From NCBI GenBank assembly GCA_934132915.1, contig CAKPAK010000037.1, positions 1-16,815 on the forward strand: a stretch of 16,815 nt of DNA. The letters run 5' to 3'. Of the stretch, positions 7,811-14,055 are shown in pieces (the stretch's first letter is position 1; every line of letters starts with the position of its first letter). A program made the translations under genes and the position numbers. Source of the DNA: an uncultured Bacilli bacterium (GTDB lineage: Bacteria > Bacillota_I > Bacilli_A > RF39 > UBA660). The notes under the pieces are model-generated. The model made no database searches. It was not told the origin of the DNA and worked only from the letters and a program-made list of their open reading frames with translations.

Positions 7811-8488
7811 ATGAATAATTATCAAAAAATATTAAAATCATCTATTCCTATCCTCCTTACCTATTTTTTAAGTTACGGGATAATCCTTCTTTCCATTTTA
7901 ATTTATTTTTGCTTAGGCTATTCATCTATAGATAAATTAATAAATATATTGCCCTATATCTTAATTATTACCTACCTTTTCTATATTATTTATTTTCTAA
8001 AAAAATACCCCATCTCCATTAAGAAAAAAAATAAGTATTTTCCTTACCTCTTGCTCGGTATTTCCTTATCTGTTTTTTTAAATATGATTCTTTTTTATGT
8101 TTCCCCTCCCACAAATTCAAAAACAACCATTCCCCTATTTCTTGATATTATCGCCTCGGGAATAATTGGACCAATCTATGAAGAATTATTATTTCGGCAT
8201 ATTTTTTACAATAAGTTAAAAAGTTTTAATAGCAAGAAAAAATCTCTTTATCTTACCACTATCGCTTTTGCCCTAATCCATCTAGCCCCTCTAAAAATGA
8301 TTTATGCCCTATTTTTAGGATTTATCTTAACAAAAGTTTATCAACAAAAAGAAAATATTCTCTCTCCAATCTTAATTCACGTATCCGCTAATATCACTTC
8401 TATCTTTTTATTTGAATACAATACTTATCTTTTCTTTTTATCTCTGATTTCTCTTTTTCTAGGAAGTTATCTTGTCTTTAAAAAATAA
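7811..8488 (+). CDS. CPBP-family intramembrane metalloprotease
   Basis: 225 residues, mostly hydrophobic with about six to eight membrane segments. The three signature elements of the CPBP (CAAX protease and bacteriocin-processing, Abi) family are present: EELLFR at 124-129 (the EExxxR motif), FALIH at 153-157 (FxxxH) and HVSAN at 190-194 (HxxxN). These supply the glutamate, histidine and asparagine residues expected at the intramembrane active site. In other Bacillota such proteins process peptides, confer self-immunity to bacteriocins or act on membrane proteins; no bacteriocin gene is seen next to this one. The start is ATG at 7811 with an AAAGG site about ten bases upstream, which is somewhat distant. 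The substrate is unknown. Confidence 0.88.
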   Translation: MNNYQKILKSSIPILLTYFLSYGIILLSILIYFCLGYSSIDKLINILPYILIITYLFYIIYFLKKYPISIKKKNKYFPYLLLGISLSVFLNMILFYVSPPTNSKTTIPLFLDIIASGIIGPIYEELLFRHIFYNKLKSFNSKKKSLYLTTIAFALIHLAPLKMIYALFLGFILTKVYQQKENILSPILIHVSANITSIFLFEYNTYLFFLSLISLFLGSYLVFKK

Positions 8489-8507
8489 TTTTTCTCTTCA
8501 CATAAGA

Positions 8508-8536
8508 TTGACAATGAAAATAATCTATACTATAAT
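8508..8536 (+). promoter_or_regulatory. Consensus sigma-A promoter of the T-box-gatCAB-aspS operon
   Basis: TTGACA at 8508-8513 and TATAAT at 8531-8536 match the consensus exactly with a 17-base spacer. Transcription should begin near 8543, just before the T-box leader. Control of this strong promoter is therefore expected to rest on the leader rather than on initiation. Confidence 0.85.
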
Positions 8537-8544
8537 TTTAATCG

Positions 8545-8815
8545 TTAACGCGAAGAAGAAGAGAAGTAGTAGTATCCCTTTTATTAGAAGAGAGTTAGGT
8601 AAGGTGAAAGCTAACATAAAATATACTATGAATAACACTTTGGAGTGCTTAGGTGAATATGTAAGTAATTTAAGCCGGGATTACCCGTTATCCTCTTTCT
8701 GAATTTTTCAGATAAAGCGATCAGGCCATGATAATAAGGGTGGTACCGCGGACTTAACAGTAGTTCGTCCCTTTAACTTATAAAAGTTAAGGAGATGAAT
8801 TACTGTTTTATTTTT
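8545..8815 (+). promoter_or_regulatory. T-box leader, tRNA(Asn)-type specifier
   Basis: A 5' leader that binds a specific tRNA and reads its charging state. Elements in order: AGTA-rich 5' side of Stem I (8571-8580); AGAGAG and the distal loop GGTGAAAG (about 8587-8610); a specifier region ATGAATAACAC in which both AAT (8631-8633) and AAC (8634-8636) read Asn; then CTTTGGAGTG on the 3' side; a CCGGG/CCCG helix with GTTATC (about 8675-8692); and the diagnostic T-box AGGGTGGTACCGCG (8737-8750) ahead of a competing terminator. Uncharged tRNA(Asn) should stabilise the antiterminator and switch on gatCAB-aspS. The family is certain; the Asn assignment comes from the position of the specifier relative to Stem I landmarks. 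A 77-codon open frame (8472-8702) across this leader is a chance frame. Confidence 0.9.
8758..8815 (+). terminator. T-box regulated intrinsic terminator
   Basis: A long imperfect hairpin runs from CAGTA (from 8758) through CCCTTTAACTT, a short loop and AAGTTAAGG, to TACTG (8801-8805), followed by TTTTATTTTT. Its 5' arm overlaps the bases that would pair in the antiterminator with the T-box, which is the standard switch arrangement. Confidence 0.88.
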
Positions 8816-8862
8816 ATATTCATGCAAAAAAAATATAAGTATTTTAAGAAAGGAAGAGAAAA

Positions 8863-9159
8863 ATGAGTAAATTTACAAAAGAAATGGTAAATGATTATGC
8901 CGAAAAACTTTTAATCGGTCTAACTGAAGAAGAAGCAAATATGGTTTTAGATGAATTTGCCATTATCGATGAAAATATTAACAAAATTAATGACATCAAA
9001 GATATTGAACAAGTAGAACCAATGACACATTGTCTAGATAATTTTATTTATGATTTAAGGGAAGATGAAGTAGAAGAATCTATTCCAATTGAAGAATTAT
9101 TGCAAAACTGTGATGATAGAACAGAAAGAGAAGTACAAGTACCAAAGGTGGTGGGATAA
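8863..9159 (+). CDS. gatC: Asp-tRNA(Asn)/Glu-tRNA(Gln) amidotransferase subunit C
   Basis: 98 residues, the normal length. GatC is the small belt subunit that wraps GatA and GatB and stabilises the amidotransferase. Recognition points are the central VEPMTHCLDN followed by LREDEVEES (about residues 51-73) and the C-terminal VPKVVG tail, which correspond to the VEPMTHP...LREDEV...PKV pattern of the family. The start is ATG at 8863 behind an AAGGAAG site. It is the first gene after the T-box terminator, and its stop is one base from the gatA start. Confidence 0.95.
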   Translation: MSKFTKEMVNDYAEKLLIGLTEEEANMVLDEFAIIDENINKINDIKDIEQVEPMTHCLDNFIYDLREDEVEESIPIEELLQNCDDRTEREVQVPKVVG

Positions 9160-9160
9160 T

Positions 9161-10618
9161 ATGGAATATATGAATAAATCAATTGAAGAAATTCATGAAG
9201 CCTTAAAAAAAGGTGAAGTAACTAGTAAAGAATTAATCCAAGAATCATTAAAAAAATCACACAAATTACAAGAAAAATCTAATGCTTTTGTCACCATTCT
9301 AGATGATGCCAAAGAACAAGAAGTAACAGAAGACGTCTTATCAGGTATTCCTTACGGAATAAAAGATAATTACAGTACCAAAGGAATACTAAGTACAGGT
9401 TCATCAAATACACTAAAAGATTACATTCCTTTCTTTACGGCAACGGCTATTGAAAATCTAGAACATCATGGAGCAGTTGCTGTTGGAAAAACCGTAATGG
9501 ATGAATTTGGAATGGGTGGAACAGGAACAACAGGCCACACTGGTATTGTTAAAAATCCTTGGGATATAACAAGAATGTGTGCAGGATCTTCTGCTGGTTC
9601 TGCCGCTGCCGTTGCTGCTGGAGTATTTCCTTATGCTACCGGTTCTGATACAGGTGACTCTATCAGAAAACCAGCCGCTTATTGTGGAATTGTTGGCTAT
9701 AAACCAACTTACGGAATGATTTCTCGTTATGGACTTTTCCCGTTTGCAAGTTCTCTAGATCACTGCGGTGCCTTAACTAGAAATGTAAAAGACGCTGCCA
9801 TTGTAGTAGATGCCATGAAAGGAAAAGACAAATACGACATGACTTCTTGGGACTCTTCTAATATCAATTTAGCAAGTTCTCTAACAGGTGAAGTTAAGGG
9901 TAAAAAATTATGTTACATCAAAGAATTATGTGATATTTCTTCTTATCCTAATGCTTCTGCTACTTTAAAAGAACATCTAGAAAATTTTGCTAACACGCTA
10001 GAAAAAGTAAAATCATTAGGCATTGAAGTAGAAGAAGTATCAGTAGATAAAACGTTATTAAATGCACTAGCCTCTGTATACGTCGTTATTTCATGTGCTG
10101 AAGCCACTTCTAATATGTCAAACTTAACTGGATTTATCTTTGGTCCTAGAGGAGAAGGAGAAAATTATATCGATATGATGAAAGATTATCGTACCAAAAA
10201 CTTTTCTCCATTAATTAAAAGAAGATTTGTAATAGGCTCTTATGTTCTACAAAAAGAAAATAAAGATCGTTATTTCCATAATGCCCAAAGAGTAAGAAGA
10301 CTACTAGTAGATACTTGGAAACATTTATTTGAAAAATATGATGCCGTTATCTTACCAGTAGGAAGTGGACCAGCGAAACATTTAGATGGTTCAATAGATA
10401 TCTTAGATAAAGATACTGCTCCATTAGAGGAACACTTACAAGTTGGTAACTTTGGAGGGTTTCCATCAATTACCATACCTGATGGCTTTATTGATGGCTT
10501 ACCAGTAGCTTTAAACTTAACTGGCGCTTGCTATGATGATGCAAATGTTTTAAATATCGCCTATGCCATTGAAAATATCTTAGGCTATAAAAATCAAACA
10601 AGTAAAGGAGGAGAATAA
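9161..10618 (+). CDS. gatA: Asp-tRNA(Asn)/Glu-tRNA(Gln) amidotransferase subunit A
   Basis: 485 residues with the ATG at 9161, which follows an AGGTGG site and the gatC stop by one base; this matches the family length. GatA is the amidase-signature subunit that hydrolyses glutamine and passes ammonia to GatB. The catalytic triad is visible as Lys68 (GIPYGIKDN), cis-Ser143 (AGSSAGSAAA) and Ser167 (GSDTGDSIRKPA). Spacings of 75 and 24 are as I recall for well-studied GatA. The glycine usually before the nucleophilic serine (TGGS) is Asp166 here (TGDS), an uncommon residue that I recall from Mollicute-like GatA. The triad itself is intact, so activity is expected. The stop overlaps the gatB start in TAATG. 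Confidence 0.95.
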   Translation: MEYMNKSIEEIHEALKKGEVTSKELIQESLKKSHKLQEKSNAFVTILDDAKEQEVTEDVLSGIPYGIKDNYSTKGILSTGSSNTLKDYIPFFTATAIENLEHHGAVAVGKTVMDEFGMGGTGTTGHTGIVKNPWDITRMCAGSSAGSAAAVAAGVFPYATGSDTGDSIRKPAAYCGIVGYKPTYGMISRYGLFPFASSLDHCGALTRNVKDAAIVVDAMKGKDKYDMTSWDSSNINLASSLTGEVKGKKLCYIKELCDISSYPNASATLKEHLENFANTLEKVKSLGIEVEEVSVDKTLLNALASVYVVISCAEATSNMSNLTGFIFGPRGEGENYIDMMKDYRTKNFSPLIKRRFVIGSYVLQKENKDRYFHNAQRVRRLLVDTWKHLFEKYDAVILPVGSGPAKHLDGSIDILDKDTAPLEEHLQVGNFGGFPSITIPDGFIDGLPVALNLTGACYDDANVLNIAYAIENILGYKNQTSKGGE

Positions 10619-12072
10619 TGGATAAATATAAAGTATTAATTGGTTTAGAAATGCACTGTGAAATCAGTAAAACTAATACTAAAGTATTTTCTTCAGCAAG
10701 AAATTCATACGATGATACACCTAATACAAATATTCGTCCTGTTGATATGGCTTTCCCAGGAACTTTACCAGTAGTCAATAAAGAAGCTGTTCGAAAAGCC
10801 CTAATGGCTAGTATCATTTTAAACTGTAAACAACCAGAATATATTTATTTTGAAAGAAAAAATTATTACTATCCAGATTTACCCAAAGGATTTCAAATTA
10901 CACAAGAAACTAAACCAGCACCTGTAGGAATCTATGGAGAACTAACTTATGAGGTTGGAGAAGAAACAAAAACCATTCGAGTAAATAATATTCACTTAGA
11001 AGAAGATGCTGCTTCCTCAACACACCATGAAGATACCACTACAATTAACTATAATAGAGCAGGTGTTCCCCTACTAGAATTAGTAACAGAACCAGACTTC
11101 CATTCAGCTGAAGAAGCAGTATCTTTCTTAGAGACCATGCGTTCTATCTATCAATATGCAAATATTTCAGAAGCAGACTCTAAAAAAGGACAAATTAGAT
11201 GTGATGTTAACGTTTCAATTATGGATGCATCTTTAGATGAAAAAGCTCCAAAGAACTGGGGAACAAAAATAGAAATTAAAAATGTTAATTCTTTTGGTGG
11301 AGTAAGAGATGCAATCAACTATGAAATTAAACGTCAAATTGAATTAAAAGAAGATGGAAAATACGATGAAATGGAACAACAAACTAGACGCTTTGATGAA
11401 GAGTCTGGAACAACAATCTATATGCGTAGCAAAGTAGATGCCATTGATTATAAATATTTTGTTGAACCAAATATTCCAAAATTTAAATTAGATAAAAAAT
11501 GGTTAGAAGAAATTAAAGCCACTATCCCACCTTTAGCAACAGAAAGAAGAGATAAATATATTAATGAATTGGGCGTTTCTCCAAGAGATGCCAAAATCAT
11601 TGTCAAAGAAAAACCATTAGCCGATTATTTTGAAGAAACCGTATCGCTAGGTGCTAATCCACAAAGTGCTGCTAACTGGATAAACAGTATTATCTTAGGA
11701 CACTTAAATAAAATGGAAAAAACAATCGAAGAATTATTCCTAACTCCAAAAATGTTAAAAGGCTTAATCGATTTAGTAGAAACTTCTAAAATTTCAGGTA
11801 AACAAGCTAAAGAAGTATTAACCAAATCATTAGAAGAAGAAAAAGATCCAGTTAAACTAGTATCTGAACTAGGAATGAGCCAAATAACAGATGAGGCAGA
11901 GTTAACCAAGATTATAAAAGAAGTCATCGAGGAAAACCCTACTCAATTAGAATCCTACAAGAAAAATCCTAAACTATTTGATTACTTCGTAGGTCAAGTC
12001 ATGAAAAAAACACGTGGTAAAGCGAACCCTGCTTTAAGTGCCAAAATATTAAAACAAGAATTAGATAAATAA
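10618..12072 (+). CDS. gatB: Asp-tRNA(Asn)/Glu-tRNA(Gln) amidotransferase subunit B
   Basis: 484 residues, full length. GatB activates the carboxyl of misacylated Asp-tRNA(Asn) or Glu-tRNA(Gln) with ATP and then amidates it. Motifs: GLEMHCEISKTNTKVFS near 9-25 (family GLEVHVEL...KxFS; Glu11 and His13 are metal-site candidates); PGTLPVVN (47-54); YYYPDLPKGFQITQ (83-96); HLEEDAA (126-132); YNRAGVPLLELVTEPD (145-160); RCDVNVSI (194-201); EIKNVNSF (219-226); and FVEPNIP (281-287). The helical GatB/YqeY tRNA-binding domain occupies about 335-484. The ATG at 10618 overlaps the gatA stop by one base with AAAGGAGGAG upstream, so the subunits should be made in equal amounts. Confidence 0.96.
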   Translation: MDKYKVLIGLEMHCEISKTNTKVFSSARNSYDDTPNTNIRPVDMAFPGTLPVVNKEAVRKALMASIILNCKQPEYIYFERKNYYYPDLPKGFQITQETKPAPVGIYGELTYEVGEETKTIRVNNIHLEEDAASSTHHEDTTTINYNRAGVPLLELVTEPDFHSAEEAVSFLETMRSIYQYANISEADSKKGQIRCDVNVSIMDASLDEKAPKNWGTKIEIKNVNSFGGVRDAINYEIKRQIELKEDGKYDEMEQQTRRFDEESGTTIYMRSKVDAIDYKYFVEPNIPKFKLDKKWLEEIKATIPPLATERRDKYINELGVSPRDAKIIVKEKPLADYFEETVSLGANPQSAANWINSIILGHLNKMEKTIEELFLTPKMLKGLIDLVETSKISGKQAKEVLTKSLEEEKDPVKLVSELGMSQITDEAELTKIIKEVIEENPTQLESYKKNPKLFDYFVGQVMKKTRGKANPALSAKILKQELDK

Positions 12073-12096
12073 GTATTTTATATTCAAAAAATACTT
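12071..12096 (+). repeat. AT-only inverted repeat after gatB
   Basis: AAGTATTTT (12071-12079) and AAAATACTT (12088-12096) are perfect 9-base arms starting inside the gatB stop codon. No T run follows, so it is a poor terminator; it may protect a transcript end or mark a processing site. The 76-base gap to aspS contains no recognisable promoter. Confidence 0.35.
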
Positions 12097-12148
12097 CAGA
12101 ATAACTTATCTTTAATAAAAAGAAGAAACTAAGAAAGAGGTGAAAACC

Positions 12149-13894
12149 ATGATTAAAAATAAATATAGAACTTCTTACTGTGGAACACTAACGGAATCGG
12201 ACATTGATAAAACCTTTACCCTATCAGGATGGATTGAAAATATCAGAGACCATGGAGGAATCATTTTCTTAGATTTAAGAGATGAAACTGGAACTATCCA
12301 ATTAGTCAGCAATGATGATAAAATGTTTAATGGTTACACTAAAGAATCAACCGTAACAGTAGAAGGAACTTTAAGAAAAAGAGCTGAAGAAGATTACAAC
12401 CCTAACCTAGAAACTGGAACTATCGAATTATTAGTAACCAAAATCACTCTTCTAGGAAAATCGTTAAATGTCCTTCCTTTTGAAGTAAAAACTTCTCATG
12501 AAGTCAGTGAAGAATTACGCCTTAAATATCGTTATTTAGATTTAAGAAATAAAAAGGTTAGAAAAAATATTCAAAGAAGAGCAGAACTATTAAAATTCAT
12601 CCGTCATGAAATGGATGACTTAGGATTCCTAGAAGTACAAACCCCAATTATTACAGCATCTTCCCCAGAAGGAGCTAGAGATTTTGTTATCCCATCTAGA
12701 AAATATCCAGGGAAATTTTATGCTCTACCTCAAGCCCCTCAAATTTATAAAGAATTATTAATGGTAGGAGGCATAGATAAATATTATCAAATTGCTCCCT
12801 GTTTCCGTGATGAAGATTCAAGAGCAGATAGAACCCTAGAATTTTATCAATTAGATTTTGAAATGTCTTTTGTTGAAGAAGAAGATATCTATCAAGTAGG
12901 AGAGAAAATATTTTATGATATCTTTACCCACTTTTCTAATAAAAAAGTATCTCCCCTACCCTTCAAAAGAATTCCATATAAAGAATCTATGTTAAAGTAT
13001 GGAACAGACAAACCAGACTTAAGAAATCCTCTAGAGATTATTGATATTACAGAATATTTAAAAGATACCACTTTTAAACCATTCCAAAAATCAACAATCA
13101 GAGCAATTAAAGTAGATGAAATAGGAACAAACTCCAATAGTTGGTTTAATGAAATTGTCGATTATGCCTCATCAATCGGTATGCCAGGAATTGGCTACGT
13201 AACTTTAACAGAAGACGGTTCTCTAAAAGGACCAATTGATAAATTCTTAACGGATGAAGAAAGAAAAAATCTAATTGAAAAAACCAATCTTCAAACCAAC
13301 AGCGTCCTTTTCTTCATTGCCAATAAAAAAGAAAAAAATGCTGCAAAATATGCAGGTTTAATCAGAACTTACCTTGGAAATAAATGTAACTTAATTGATG
13401 AAAATACTTATGAATTCTGTATCATTAATGATTTTCCAATGTTTGAGTATAATGATGAAGAAAAGAAATACGATTTCTGCCACAATCCATTTAGTATGCC
13501 TAAAGGAGGAATAGAAGCCTTAAAAAACGACAATTTAGATGATATCGTAGCGTACCAATACGATTTTGTATGCAACGGATACGAGATGTCTAGCGGAGCT
13601 TTAAGAAACCATGATTTAGATTGCCTAGAATTAGCCTTTGAAAAAGTAGGATACTCTAAAGATATTGTAAAAGAAAGATTCTCTTCTTTATATAATGCCT
13701 TTAAATACGGCGCTCCCCCTCATGGAGGAATGGCTCCTGGAATTGACAGAATGATTATGCTCTTAAATGATGTAGACAATCTAAGAGAAGTACAAGCTTT
13801 CCCAACAAGTGCCAGCGGCATTGATAACCTAATGGGTTCACCTTCTGAATTAACAGAAGCCCAATTAAGAGAATTACACATTAAAATAAGATAA
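12149..13894 (+). CDS. aspS: Aspartyl-tRNA synthetase, probably non-discriminating (Asp/Asn)
   Basis: 581 residues from the ATG at 12149, chosen because GAGGTG lies six bases upstream; an in-frame GTG at 12140 falls inside that site. It is a bacterial-type class IIb enzyme with an N-terminal OB-fold anticodon domain (about 1-105), motif 1 near 158-170, motif 2 FRDEDSRADRTLEFYQLDFE (219-238), an inserted GAD domain (about 290-420) and motif 3 GMAPGIDRMIMLL (527-539). The anticodon domain reads IRDHGGIIFLDLRD, with His35 where strictly discriminating enzymes such as the E. coli one have Leu, and Glu81 where E. coli has Lys. Both fit an enzyme that also charges tRNA(Asn). Its place behind gatCAB and an Asn T-box agrees. 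Activity certain; non-discrimination inferred. Confidence 0.95.
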   Translation: MIKNKYRTSYCGTLTESDIDKTFTLSGWIENIRDHGGIIFLDLRDETGTIQLVSNDDKMFNGYTKESTVTVEGTLRKRAEEDYNPNLETGTIELLVTKITLLGKSLNVLPFEVKTSHEVSEELRLKYRYLDLRNKKVRKNIQRRAELLKFIRHEMDDLGFLEVQTPIITASSPEGARDFVIPSRKYPGKFYALPQAPQIYKELLMVGGIDKYYQIAPCFRDEDSRADRTLEFYQLDFEMSFVEEEDIYQVGEKIFYDIFTHFSNKKVSPLPFKRIPYKESMLKYGTDKPDLRNPLEIIDITEYLKDTTFKPFQKSTIRAIKVDEIGTNSNSWFNEIVDYASSIGMPGIGYVTLTEDGSLKGPIDKFLTDEERKNLIEKTNLQTNSVLFFIANKKEKNAAKYAGLIRTYLGNKCNLIDENTYEFCIINDFPMFEYNDEEKKYDFCHNPFSMPKGGIEALKNDNLDDIVAYQYDFVCNGYEMSSGALRNHDLDCLELAFEKVGYSKDIVKERFSSLYNAFKYGAPPHGGMAPGIDRMIMLLNDVDNLREVQAFPTSASGIDNLMGSPSELTEAQLRELHIKIR

Positions 13895-13917
13895 TACCCC
13901 AAGTTATCTTATTTTTT
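13883..13917 (+). terminator. Intrinsic terminator of the gatCAB-aspS operon
   Basis: A perfect 12-base AT-rich stem, AAAATAAGATAA (13883-13894) with TTATCTTATTTT (13904-13915), closes a 9-base loop containing ACCCCAAG and runs into the T tract TTTTTT. The 5' arm contains the aspS stop codon. Confidence 0.75.
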
Positions 13918-14023
13918 ATATACTTCATTAAAAAGATAAAATAAAGATAAGTATTTTATTTAAATAATACTGAAAAACTCTTTTTACTTCCTAGTAAATA
14001 TTATCCCTAAGACAAACATTTTG

Positions 14024-14032
14024 TGCTATAGT
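14024..14032 (+). promoter_or_regulatory. Predicted extended -10 element of the RNB-like gene
   Basis: TG-C-TATAGT at 14024-14032 has the extended -10 form, but no clear -35 box is seen. It follows the aspS terminator and precedes the next start by 23 bases, so the downstream gene is probably transcribed on its own. The rest of the 161-base gap holds only an AGTATT (13950-13955) / AATACT (13966-13971) dyad. Confidence 0.45.
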
Positions 14033-14055
14033 AAAATTGAAAAAAAGGAGAATGA

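Noticed and set aside
8472..8702. A 76-codon plus-strand open frame between the CPBP gene and gatC
   Set aside because: It has no ribosome binding site, spans the consensus promoter and Stem I of the T-box leader, and its translation shows no protein-like character. The RNA elements explain the stretch.
9089..9160. An upstream ATG that would extend GatA by 24 residues
   Set aside because: The extension overlaps gatC deeply, is not like any GatA N-terminus, and the ATG at 9161 has its own AGGTGG site and gives the family length.
10270..10817. Antisense open frames across the gatA end and gatB start
   Set aside because: They are mirror frames of highly conserved genes with no ribosome binding sites and no recognisable protein features.
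12140..12148. In-frame GTG as the aspS start
   Set aside because: The GTG is part of the AGAGGTG ribosome binding site that serves the ATG at 12149.
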